A DNA stretch of 11,700 nt from a bacterium (GTDB lineage Bacteria; Planctomycetota; J058; JAJDCP01), in NCBI GenBank assembly GCA_030428695.1, contig JAUIEM010000321.1, positions 1 through 11,700 on the forward strand, given 5' to 3'. Of the stretch, positions 6,412 to 11,700 are shown piece after piece. Position 1 is the first letter of the stretch; each line of letters begins with the position of its first letter. The notes beneath the pieces are model-generated. The model did not search any database and was not told the DNA's origin. It worked only from the letters and a program-made list of their open reading frames with translations. A program made the translations under genes and the position numbers.

Positions 6412-8985
6412 TCAGAGCACCGCCAGGCCGCGGTCACACAGGGTGCGCCAGGTCTCGGACACGTACAGGTCCGAGAGCGGCGAGCTGTAGCCGTTCACCT
6501 TGTGGGCCGAGGCGAAGGAGCGCTTGATCGCGTCGAGGGGCTGCGGCTCGAGCCGCGTCTTCTCGAGGGTCTCGGCCAGCCAGGCCGCGCGCCGGGCGGG
6601 CAGCGGGAGCGCGACGGGCCCCGCCCCGTTCTCGACCACCAGCTCGGCCCGGGCCGGCGTCCCCATGTAGGGCAGCAGCCGCAGCTTCGGCACCTCGCCG
6701 GTCCAGCGCACGACGTTCTCGGCGATCAGCCCGTGCTGGCACAGGGTCAGCCACGCCGGTGACAGCATGAAGCCCTCGAAGGAGGCCTCGTGGGACACCG
6801 GATAGGTCTTCCCGTTCAGACCGGCGATCTCGTAGCTCGCCTCGAGGTAGTTGAGCAGGATCGGCCCGTTCTCGCACGGCCGCGCCTGCTTGAGCATGCG
6901 CGCGAGCCACTCCGCCTGGCCCTTCGGCATCGGCAGGGTGTGGTCTTCGTCGACGCCGTGCAGCACCAGCTCGGCCATCGGCGCCGTCCCCGGCATCATC
7001 GGCAGCGAGCGCACCGACGGCGCCGGCCCCAGCCAGACCAGGCGCTTGTCGCGGTGGATGCGCGAGGGCGGCTTCGCCAGCTTGCGCGCCCGCTGCTTGA
7101 GCACGTTCGCCATCAGGTTCGGGTCGACCGTGGTCTTCGGCACCGGGAAGTCGAACCAGCCATCGACCGACTTGTCGGTGTGCATGCCCATCGCGAAGAA
7201 GCGCAGCGCCGTGTTCAGCCCCTTGTCGAAGCGCTCGTGGTCATTGGCCGGATCGTCGTGGGCGATGATCTGCTGGATGAACGAGTCGCCGGGGATCGGC
7301 CGCAGCGAGATCCCGTACTCCTCGGGGTTGCGCCCGATCGGGCTGTGCGGCGTCACCCCGAACTGCGCCCAGCTCGCCGAGGTCAGGAGCCCGTGGTGGA
7401 AGAGCTGCCGCACGACGTCGAGGGCGTCGATGGTCTCCTGGGCGGTCTGGGAGGGGAAGCCGTACATGATGTAGGCGTGGACCTTGATCCCGGCCTCCTG
7501 GAAGTTCTTCGCGACGACCGCGACCTGCTCGACGGTGGTGCCCTTCTTCATCAGCTTGAGCAGCCGGTTGCTCGCCACCTCGAGGCCGCCGAAGATCGCG
7601 ACCAGGCCCGAGCGGGCGAGCAGCTTGCAGAACTCCGGCGTGAACACCTTGTCGAAGCGCATCATCCCGTGCCAGGTGATGTCGAGGTTCCGGCGCACCA
7701 GCTCGAGGGCGAAGTGCCGCATGCCCTTGGGCGGCAGCGCCTCGTCGACGAAATGGAAGCCGGTCTGTCCGGTCTGCGCGACGATCTGCTCGACCTTGTC
7801 GACCAGGTTGCGCTCGGAGGCCGGGTCATAATCGGCGATGTAGCTGAGGTGGATGTCGCAGAAGCTGCACTTCTTCCAGTAGCAGCCGTGAGCCATCGTC
7901 AGCTTGTTCCACCAGCCGTCGGTGCGCACGCGCTGGTTGAGGTTGGTCGTCTCGAGGGTCGAGTAGTAGCGGTTGAGCCGGTAGCCGGAATAGTCCGGAG
8001 CGCCCGCGTCCTCGTGGGAGGCGTCGCTGTCCTTGCTGCCGTTGCTGTAGGTGATCTGCCCGTCGGGGTCGCGGTACCAGGTGCGCTTGAGCTCCGAGAT
8101 GGGGCGCGAGCCCTCGACGTACTCGACGATGTTCAGCATCGGCGCCTCGCCGTCGTCGAGGCACAGGAAGTCGATGTAGTCGAACAGCCGCGGCTCGTTC
8201 GGCTCGCGCATCGAGGTGTTGAACAGCCCGCCACCCGCGGCGACCTTGCCGTTCGGGTTGAACTCCTTGAAGCGCTTGCCGATGCGCAGGGAGTAGTAGA
8301 GGTTGCGGGCGAAGGGCACCGACACGCCGATGATGTCCGGACGCACGCGGGCGAGCTGCTTGTCGAGCGCCTCGTACAGCAGCTCGTCGAGCAGGTTCGG
8401 CTGCCGCTCGAGCTCGAGACGCATGCGGTCGAAGGTCGCGCAGTGGTGGACGAAGTCGTCGTATTGCCGGTCGACCATCGTGATCTGGAAGTAGGAGAAC
8501 ACCGCCTCGCGCACCAGCCCCGCGATGTCGTACAGATACAGCGTGCAGACGAAGATCGCCCGGTCGTGCAGGGGCAGGTTGTTGCCCGCGCCGTCGTACC
8601 AGTCGAAGCCCCGGTTCCCCGCGAAGTTCTCGCCCCGCGGCAGGAAGCCGCGCTGCACCAGGCGGTAGGCGATCGCCGGATCGCGGCCCTGCAGGTAGGG
8701 GATCACGTTGTCGATGGTCTCGAGGTAGCGGTCGCGCATCGCGACGACCCGCTGGTTCCACGGCGACAGCAGGCTCTTCTTCGGCTCGGCCACCTCGAAC
8801 AGGCGCTGCAACCCGTCCTGGGAGAACAGCAACAGCAGCGTCTCGAGGCTGAGGTCGGCCTGGTCGCAGAGCCGCTCCTTCTGCTTGAGGTACCGGGCGA
8901 GGTAGGCCGCGCCGGGGTAGGCGTAGTTCGGCGTCGAGAAGGGCGTGACGATCAACAGGCTCTGCGGATTCTGCACGTGTTTCAC
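6412..8985 (-). CDS. B12-binding-type radical SAM protein with duplicated C-terminal domain
   Basis: This is an 857-residue product when read from GTG 8985. That start has AAAGGGGGG about 10 bases upstream; the outermost start, GTG 9012, has no ribosome-binding site and lies inside an inverted repeat. A cobalamin-binding-like Rossmann region is suggested by RPDIIGVSV (215-223), AAGGGLFN (about 250) and CLDDGEAP (about 276). The usual DxHxxG cobalamin-ligand motif is not seen. The radical SAM core has Cys368, Cys373 and Cys376 in GCYWKKCSFCD, a CX4CX2C spacing rather than CX3CX2C. FVDEALPP and GGLEVAS (Gly466, Glu469) follow as further core strands. From about residue 649 to the end, two units of about 100 residues are similar to each other. 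The enzyme should cleave S-adenosylmethionine reductively and modify an unknown substrate in the cytoplasm. The upstream 47-residue peptide is a candidate substrate, by position only. Family assignment is strong; reaction unknown. Confidence 0.85.
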   Translation of the reverse strand: MKHVQNPQSLLIVTPFSTPNYAYPGAAYLARYLKQKERLCDQADLSLETLLLLFSQDGLQRLFEVAEPKKSLLSPWNQRVVAMRDRYLETIDNVIPYLQGRDPAIAYRLVQRGFLPRGENFAGNRGFDWYDGAGNNLPLHDRAIFVCTLYLYDIAGLVREAVFSYFQITMVDRQYDDFVHHCATFDRMRLELERQPNLLDELLYEALDKQLARVRPDIIGVSVPFARNLYYSLRIGKRFKEFNPNGKVAAGGGLFNTSMREPNEPRLFDYIDFLCLDDGEAPMLNIVEYVEGSRPISELKRTWYRDPDGQITYSNGSKDSDASHEDAGAPDYSGYRLNRYYSTLETTNLNQRVRTDGWWNKLTMAHGCYWKKCSFCDIHLSYIADYDPASERNLVDKVEQIVAQTGQTGFHFVDEALPPKGMRHFALELVRRNLDITWHGMMRFDKVFTPEFCKLLARSGLVAIFGGLEVASNRLLKLMKKGTTVEQVAVVAKNFQEAGIKVHAYIMYGFPSQTAQETIDALDVVRQLFHHGLLTSASWAQFGVTPHSPIGRNPEEYGISLRPIPGDSFIQQIIAHDDPANDHERFDKGLNTALRFFAMGMHTDKSVDGWFDFPVPKTTVDPNLMANVLKQRARKLAKPPSRIHRDKRLVWLGPAPSVRSLPMMPGTAPMAELVLHGVDEDHTLPMPKGQAEWLARMLKQARPCENGPILLNYLEASYEIAGLNGKTYPVSHEASFEGFMLSPAWLTLCQHGLIAENVVRWTGEVPKLRLLPYMGTPARAELVVENGAGPVALPLPARRAAWLAETLEKTRLEPQPLDAIKRSFASAHKVNGYSSPLSDLYVSETWRTLCDRGLAVL
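6415..7041 (-). repeat. Tandem domain duplication encoded within the radical SAM gene
   Basis: The C-terminal 209 residues fall into two similar units, about 649-755 and 756-857. Unit 1 has LPMMPGTAPMAELVL, LPMPKGQAEWLARML and SPAWLTLCQHGLI. Unit 2 has LPYMGTPARAELVV, LPLPARRAAWLAETL and SETWRTLCDRGLA in the same order and with comparable spacing. The nucleotide sequences have diverged, so the duplication is old. I do not recognise the domain. A substrate- or partner-binding role is inference. Confidence 0.7.
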
Positions 8986-8998
8986 GGCCGGTTCGCCC

Positions 8999-9054
8999 CC
9001 CTTTCGAGGCACAGATTATGAGGTGCTGTGGAAGCTTCTCTCATCTCGAAAGGG
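8999..9054. promoter_or_regulatory. 10-bp perfect inverted repeat at the 5' end of the radical SAM gene
   Basis: CCCTTTCGAG at 8999-9008 is the exact reverse complement of CTCGAAAGGG at 9045-9054, separated by 36 bases. A smaller inverted pair, CACAG at 9010-9014 and CTGTG at 9026-9030, nests inside. On the radical SAM mRNA one arm ends in AAAGGG, part of the likely ribosome-binding site for GTG 8985, so a hairpin could hide it. Alternatively the arms are half-sites for a DNA-binding regulator, since one arm also overlaps a weak -10 candidate. No T-run follows on either strand, so it is not an intrinsic terminator. Confidence 0.5.
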
Positions 9055-9079
9055 TACCGCCCGCGACCTCCGTCCACAA
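9051..9079 (-). promoter_or_regulatory. Weak candidate promoter for the radical SAM gene
   Basis: Reading the minus strand, TTGTGG (9079-9074) and TACCCT (9056-9051) are separated by 17 bases. Each matches the sigma70 hexamer at only 3 of 6 positions, so this is weak. It would give the radical SAM and acyltransferase genes their own transcript in addition to read-through from the glycosyltransferase gene. The -10 element overlaps one arm of the inverted repeat at 8999-9054. Confidence 0.25.
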
Positions 9080-9094
9080 CCCGCGTCCGCCCCC

Positions 9095-9238
9095 TCAACC
9101 CCCGAGCAGAGCGATGACCGGGCCGGCCGCGGGGTCGGCCTCGAGGGTCGCCTTGTGGCGCGCGACGTGGGTGTTCTCTGCGAGGAAACGGGGGCCGGGG
9201 ATGTCGAACTCCATCGGGGTCAGGGTGGGCCCGGTCAT
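9095..9238 (-). CDS. Small 47-residue protein, candidate peptide substrate (RiPP-precursor-like)
   Basis: ATG 9238 lies six bases after a full GGAGG (plus-strand CCTCC 9245-9249) and overlaps the stop of the glycosyltransferase gene as ATGA, so translation is probably coupled. Of 47 codons, 43 end in G or C, matching the neighbouring genes. The peptide reads MTGPTLTPMEFDIPGPRF, then LAENTHVARHKATLEADP, then AAGPVIALLGG, and stops at 9095. It has no cysteine, no signal peptide, a basic and acidic middle, and a C-terminus ending in Leu-Leu-Gly-Gly. A second start at Met9 is possible but has no better ribosome-binding site. It matches no family I recognise. Its position between a glycosyltransferase and a radical SAM gene is typical of RiPP precursors, but that role is inference. 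It could instead be a small accessory or regulatory protein. Confidence 0.65.
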   Translation of the reverse strand: MTGPTLTPMEFDIPGPRFLAENTHVARHKATLEADPAAGPVIALLGG

Positions 9239-10239
9239 CGGGAACCTCCATGGGAAGAGGCCCCGCCTGCCGTCGGCGGGGCACGGCAGGGGGCGACGTC
9301 GCGCAGCACGGGGAGCAGGTCCGGGGCGGCGACCAGCGGCGCCCGCCCGACCAGGCCCCGCAGCCGCAGGCGGAACAGCTCCGCCGGCGAGAACAGGAGC
9401 CAGCGTTCGTAGTAGCGCGCGAGCTCTTCCTCGTCGAGCACCCGGGCCAGCTGCGAGAAGAACAGCCGGGCCGGCATGATCGGCACGCGCACCACGTCCT
9501 CGGTGCCGTACTCGTGCAGCCGCTGATGCTGCAGGAAGCCGCCGAAGTCGCTGAACTTGTAGTGCAGGACCCAGCGCTCGACCCGCTCCCGCAGCTTCCT
9601 GCCGTCGCGATGGCCGAAGCGGTGAGGGTTGCGGGGGAAGGCGTCGAGCCCGAGGCGGACGATGGACTTGCCCTTCTTGTGGCCGTAGATCCAGTCGAAG
9701 CGGTGCATCCTGCGCGTGAGCGGATCGGGGCAGCTGCGCCGGATGCGCACGCTCGCGTCCTTGAAGAGTCCGACGTCGTAGGGGTCCGCGCGCTCCATCA
9801 CGTCCTGCACGCACTCCAGCGGCAGGAAGCGCACCGCCTCGACCTCCGCCGGCAACCCGGCCAGGTGCTCGCGCAGGGCGCCGGGACGCGCGCCCCCCGG
9901 GGGCAGGATCAGCTCGTCGACGTCGCTGAACAAGAGCCAGCGCAGGCCGTCCTCCTCGGCCCGCCGCTGGGCGTCGAGAGTGTTGAGCACCTGGCGGCTG
10001 ACGACGTGGTCGCCGTGGTGGGCGACCACCCACTCGAGCTCCGGCCGTCCGGCGTAGGCGTCGGGGGGAACGGTGGGCAGGAACAGGACGTCGGGCAGGT
10101 CGGCGACGCTCGCCCCCGTGCCGTCTTCGCAGCCGTCGTCGTACACGTACACGCGCTCGACGCCGAGCCAGCGATGGTACAACAGGTTCCGACGGAGCAG
10201 TCGGACCTCGTTCTTGACGGTGGTGACCAGGCCGAGCAC
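9235..10239 (-). CDS. Glycosyltransferase, family 2/92-like
   Basis: The 334-residue product is read from GTG 10239, which places the conserved LGLVTTVKNE at the N-terminus as is usual in this family. The frame stays open to TTG 10308, but that extension lies upstream of the candidate promoter and has no ribosome-binding site. Motifs are KNE at 9-11, then RNLLYHRWLGVERVYVYDDG with Asp34-Asp35, and the metal and nucleotide-sugar binding FSDVDE with Asp106, Asp108 and Glu109. The order KNE, YH..G, DD, Q (Gln83), DxDE fits GT-A-fold enzymes of the PF13704 / GT92 type, which transfer a sugar from a nucleotide donor. Later HRFDWIYGHKKGKSIV and LHYKFSDFGGF resemble the acceptor half. No membrane segment is seen, so it should be cytoplasmic. 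Its stop overlaps the start of the 47-residue ORF. The acceptor is unknown; a cell-surface glycan is the common case. Confidence 0.8.
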   Translation of the reverse strand: MLGLVTTVKNEVRLLRRNLLYHRWLGVERVYVYDDGCEDGTGASVADLPDVLFLPTVPPDAYAGRPELEWVVAHHGDHVVSRQVLNTLDAQRRAEEDGLRWLLFSDVDELILPPGGARPGALREHLAGLPAEVEAVRFLPLECVQDVMERADPYDVGLFKDASVRIRRSCPDPLTRRMHRFDWIYGHKKGKSIVRLGLDAFPRNPHRFGHRDGRKLRERVERWVLHYKFSDFGGFLQHQRLHEYGTEDVVRVPIMPARLFFSQLARVLDEEELARYYERWLLFSPAELFRLRLRGLVGRAPLVAAPDLLPVLRDVAPCRAPPTAGGASSHGGSR

Positions 10240-10268
10240 GACGCCGTTCCCGCGGTAGAATAGGCAGC

Positions 10269-10298
10269 ATGATAGCGCGAGCGGCCCCGCGCGGCCAA
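10269..10298 (-). promoter_or_regulatory. Candidate promoter for the glycosyltransferase-peptide-radical SAM operon
   Basis: On the minus strand TTGGCC (10298-10293) matches the -35 hexamer at 4 of 6 positions and TATCAT (10274-10269) matches the -10 at 5 of 6, with an 18-base spacer. Transcription would begin near 10262 and give a leader of about 20 bases before GTG 10239. On the plus strand TAGAAT at 10256-10261 (5 of 6) could serve as the -10 for the divergent hydrolase gene, though its -35 is poor. Confidence 0.45.
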
Positions 10299-10322
10299 GG
10301 GCGAGCAAGGAGCGGAGGAAGC

Positions 10323-11700
10323 ATGGCGGACGAGCTGATCGAGTGGGAGCAGAAGGGACCGGTGCGGCTGAGCACCGGGCGGGTCTTCCGCATCCGCGAC
10401 AAGCGCCCCTGCTCGCTGGCCTGCCGGGTCTACGGCGTCGACGGCAAGACGCCCCTGAAGGGCTGCGCGGTCAAGGCCGTACCGGCGGGCGGAGGCGAGG
10501 CGCGCACGGCGAAGACCGACGAGCAGGGCAACGTCGAGTTCCCCGACCTGCCGGCCGGCGAGGTCAAGCTGCTGTTCGACCCGCTGCTCGTCCATCCCCT
10601 GTCCGGGAACCTGACCGTGCCGGTCGCCGACCGCCCGCCGCAGCCGAAGGCCGAGGTCGACGTGCGCACCGGCGAGCCGGTCGCGGTCCAGGCGGCGCGG
10701 GTGCCGGTGGTGTTCGTCCACGGCATCCTCGGCAGCCAGCTCTTCCTCAAGCACGACCAGCTGCACGAGGAGATCTGGCCGAACGTCTACTGGCTGTACA
10801 AGTCCAACGACAACGTCTTCGGCCCGATCGCCACCCACTGGCCGGGGGACTGGCACCTGTACCTGCTCGCCCTGCAGGACAACGCCTGGTTCCCGGACGA
10901 CATCGCCGGCGCGAAGGCGCGGCTCGCGCGGCTGCAGGCCAAGGCCCTCGACACGGTCTACTGGAACCTCAGCCGCGGCGACCCCGACACCTCGAAGCCC
11001 TGGAGCATCGAGGTCGGCGACCTCGTCCAGGACGTGCTCTCCAGCTTCCCCGCCGACCTCCGCCGCCGCGCCGAGCAGGCCACGGGCGCGAACCTGAGCG
11101 ACTGGAGCTACGCCGAGATGATCCGGCTCCTGACCGAACGCCTCGGCTACACGCTCTACAAGCGCCCCGGCGCCCCCGAGCGCGTCCTCGCCGAGCACCG
11201 CAAGCCCCCGGCCACGCCCCCGGCGGGCGGGGCCGACGAAGACCTGTTCTTCTTCTGCTACGACTGGCGCAAGGACCCGGAGGTGCTGGCCGGCGAGCTG
11301 AAGTCGTTCATCGACAACGTCAAGGCGTACACCGAGCGCGAGCAGGTGCACCTGGTCTCGCACAGCCTCGGGACCCTGATCTCGCGGCTCTACGCGCGGG
11401 AGAACAGCGCCTCGATCGACCACCTGGTGACGGCGGGCGGACCGCATCTCGGCTCCGCCGAGACCCTCGGCGCGGTGATCAACGGCCACCGCGTCGATGA
11501 CCAGCTCGACTCCCTGTTCAAGGACTCGGCGCTGCGCGTCCTCTCCTGCACCCTGCCGAGCGTCTACCACCTCTTCCCGCGCTGGCCGCGGGCGAACGGA
11601 CCGCAGCTGCGGGTGCGCTGGAACCACGACGGCGTCGACGAGATCCGCGAAGCGCACGGCGCGGCCGCCGCCGGCCAGGTCAACAGCGAGCTGAAGGAGC
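10323..11700 (+). CDS. LCAT-like alpha/beta hydrolase (lipase/acyltransferase), N-terminal part
   Basis: The gene starts at ATG 10323 behind GGAGGA at 10314-10319 and stays open for 459 codons to the window edge, so the C-terminus is missing. Residues about 30-85 look like a small beta-sandwich of the carboxypeptidase-regulatory / prealbumin type (CRVYGVDGKTPLKGCAV, then KTDEQGNVEFPDLPAGEVKL). From residue 129 an alpha/beta hydrolase begins with VVFVHGILGSQL (His133-Gly134, the oxyanion region). It continues with YDWRKD at 313-318, the YDWR motif typical of lecithin:cholesterol acyltransferase relatives, and the nucleophile elbow SHSLG at 346-350 with Ser348. VTAGGPHLGS follows. The elbow has Ser where GxSxG has Gly, a tolerated variant. 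The catalytic Asp and His would lie beyond the window. No signal peptide is seen, so it is cytoplasmic or exported by another route. Its substrate is probably a lipid or other ester. It is divergent from the glycosyltransferase operon. Confidence 0.82.
   Translation, partial: MADELIEWEQKGPVRLSTGRVFRIRDKRPCSLACRVYGVDGKTPLKGCAVKAVPAGGGEARTAKTDEQGNVEFPDLPAGEVKLLFDPLLVHPLSGNLTVPVADRPPQPKAEVDVRTGEPVAVQAARVPVVFVHGILGSQLFLKHDQLHEEIWPNVYWLYKSNDNVFGPIATHWPGDWHLYLLALQDNAWFPDDIAGAKARLARLQAKALDTVYWNLSRGDPDTSKPWSIEVGDLVQDVLSSFPADLRRRAEQATGANLSDWSYAEMIRLLTERLGYTLYKRPGAPERVLAEHRKPPATPPAGGADEDLFFFCYDWRKDPEVLAGELKSFIDNVKAYTEREQVHLVSHSLGTLISRLYARENSASIDHLVTAGGPHLGSAETLGAVINGHRVDDQLDSLFKDSALRVLSCTLPSVYHLFPRWPRANGPQLRVRWNHDGVDEIREAHGAAAAGQVNSELKE

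Noticed and set aside
6790..9021. A 743-codon plus-strand frame opposite the radical SAM gene.
   Set aside because: It is antisense to a well-supported enzyme. Its product is dominated by Arg, Leu, Val, Asp and His without any motif, which is the reverse-frame shadow of biased codon use.
8982..9284. A 100-codon minus-strand frame across the small peptide gene and the radical SAM leader.
   Set aside because: It overlaps the better supported 47-residue ORF in another frame, is Arg/Pro-rich, and crosses the inverted repeat into the radical SAM start.
9239..10402. Upstream in-frame extension of the 47-residue ORF across the whole glycosyltransferase gene.
   Set aside because: The extension is an Arg/Pro/Ala-rich shadow frame of the glycosyltransferase. 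The strong ribosome-binding site is placed for ATG 9238 only.
9909..11657. A 582-codon minus-strand frame covering the hydrolase gene.
   Set aside because: The plus-strand frame in the same place has LCAT motifs, a ribosome-binding site and a start codon; the antisense product shows none.

Overview
The window is very GC-rich (roughly 70% or more, judged by eye, with G or C at nearly every third codon position). It looks like a chromosomal segment of a Gram-negative bacterium: there are two lipoprotein signal peptides, a PlsC-type acyltransferase and a multi-pass membrane protein. ASPIC/UnbV, lipoprotein arylsulfotransferase and TPR proteins together are reminiscent of Myxococcota, Planctomycetota or Acidobacteriota. 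The lineage is an inference that I cannot settle from this sequence. I see no rRNA, tRNA, CRISPR array, insertion sequence or phage gene.

Layout. Positions 1-305 hold the 3' end of an ASPIC/UnbV-domain protein gene. A 339-base non-coding stretch follows, with a good candidate promoter at 535-563. It leads into a co-directional operon of three genes. These are a multi-pass membrane protein with a C-terminal TPR-like region (645-2615), a predicted lipoprotein arylsulfotransferase with its catalytic residues recognisable (2612-4204, start and stop overlapping as GTGA), and a TPR lipoprotein (4244-5674). This plus-strand operon converges, with only 6 bases between stop codons, on a minus-strand block.

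The minus-strand block, in transcription order, comprises four genes. First is a family-2/92-like glycosyltransferase (10239-9235), then a 47-codon small gene overlapping it as ATGA with a strong ribosome-binding site (9238-9095). Next is a large B12-binding-type radical SAM protein with an unusual CX4CX2C cluster motif and a duplicated C-terminal domain (8985-6412), and last a PlsC-like acyltransferase (6349-5681). A 10-base perfect inverted repeat lies at the 5' end of the radical SAM gene. Divergent to this block, a gene for an LCAT-like alpha/beta hydrolase with an N-terminal beta-sandwich-like domain starts at 10323 and runs off the right edge.

The most interesting part is the glycosyltransferase / small peptide / radical SAM / acyltransferase cassette. 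A small ORF translationally coupled into an operon and followed by a cobalamin-type radical SAM enzyme is the usual architecture of a ribosomally made, post-translationally modified peptide (RiPP) locus. Here the peptide has no cysteine and matches no precursor class I recognise. That reading is an inference. What the sequence shows directly is the gene order, the coupling, the motifs and the repeats.
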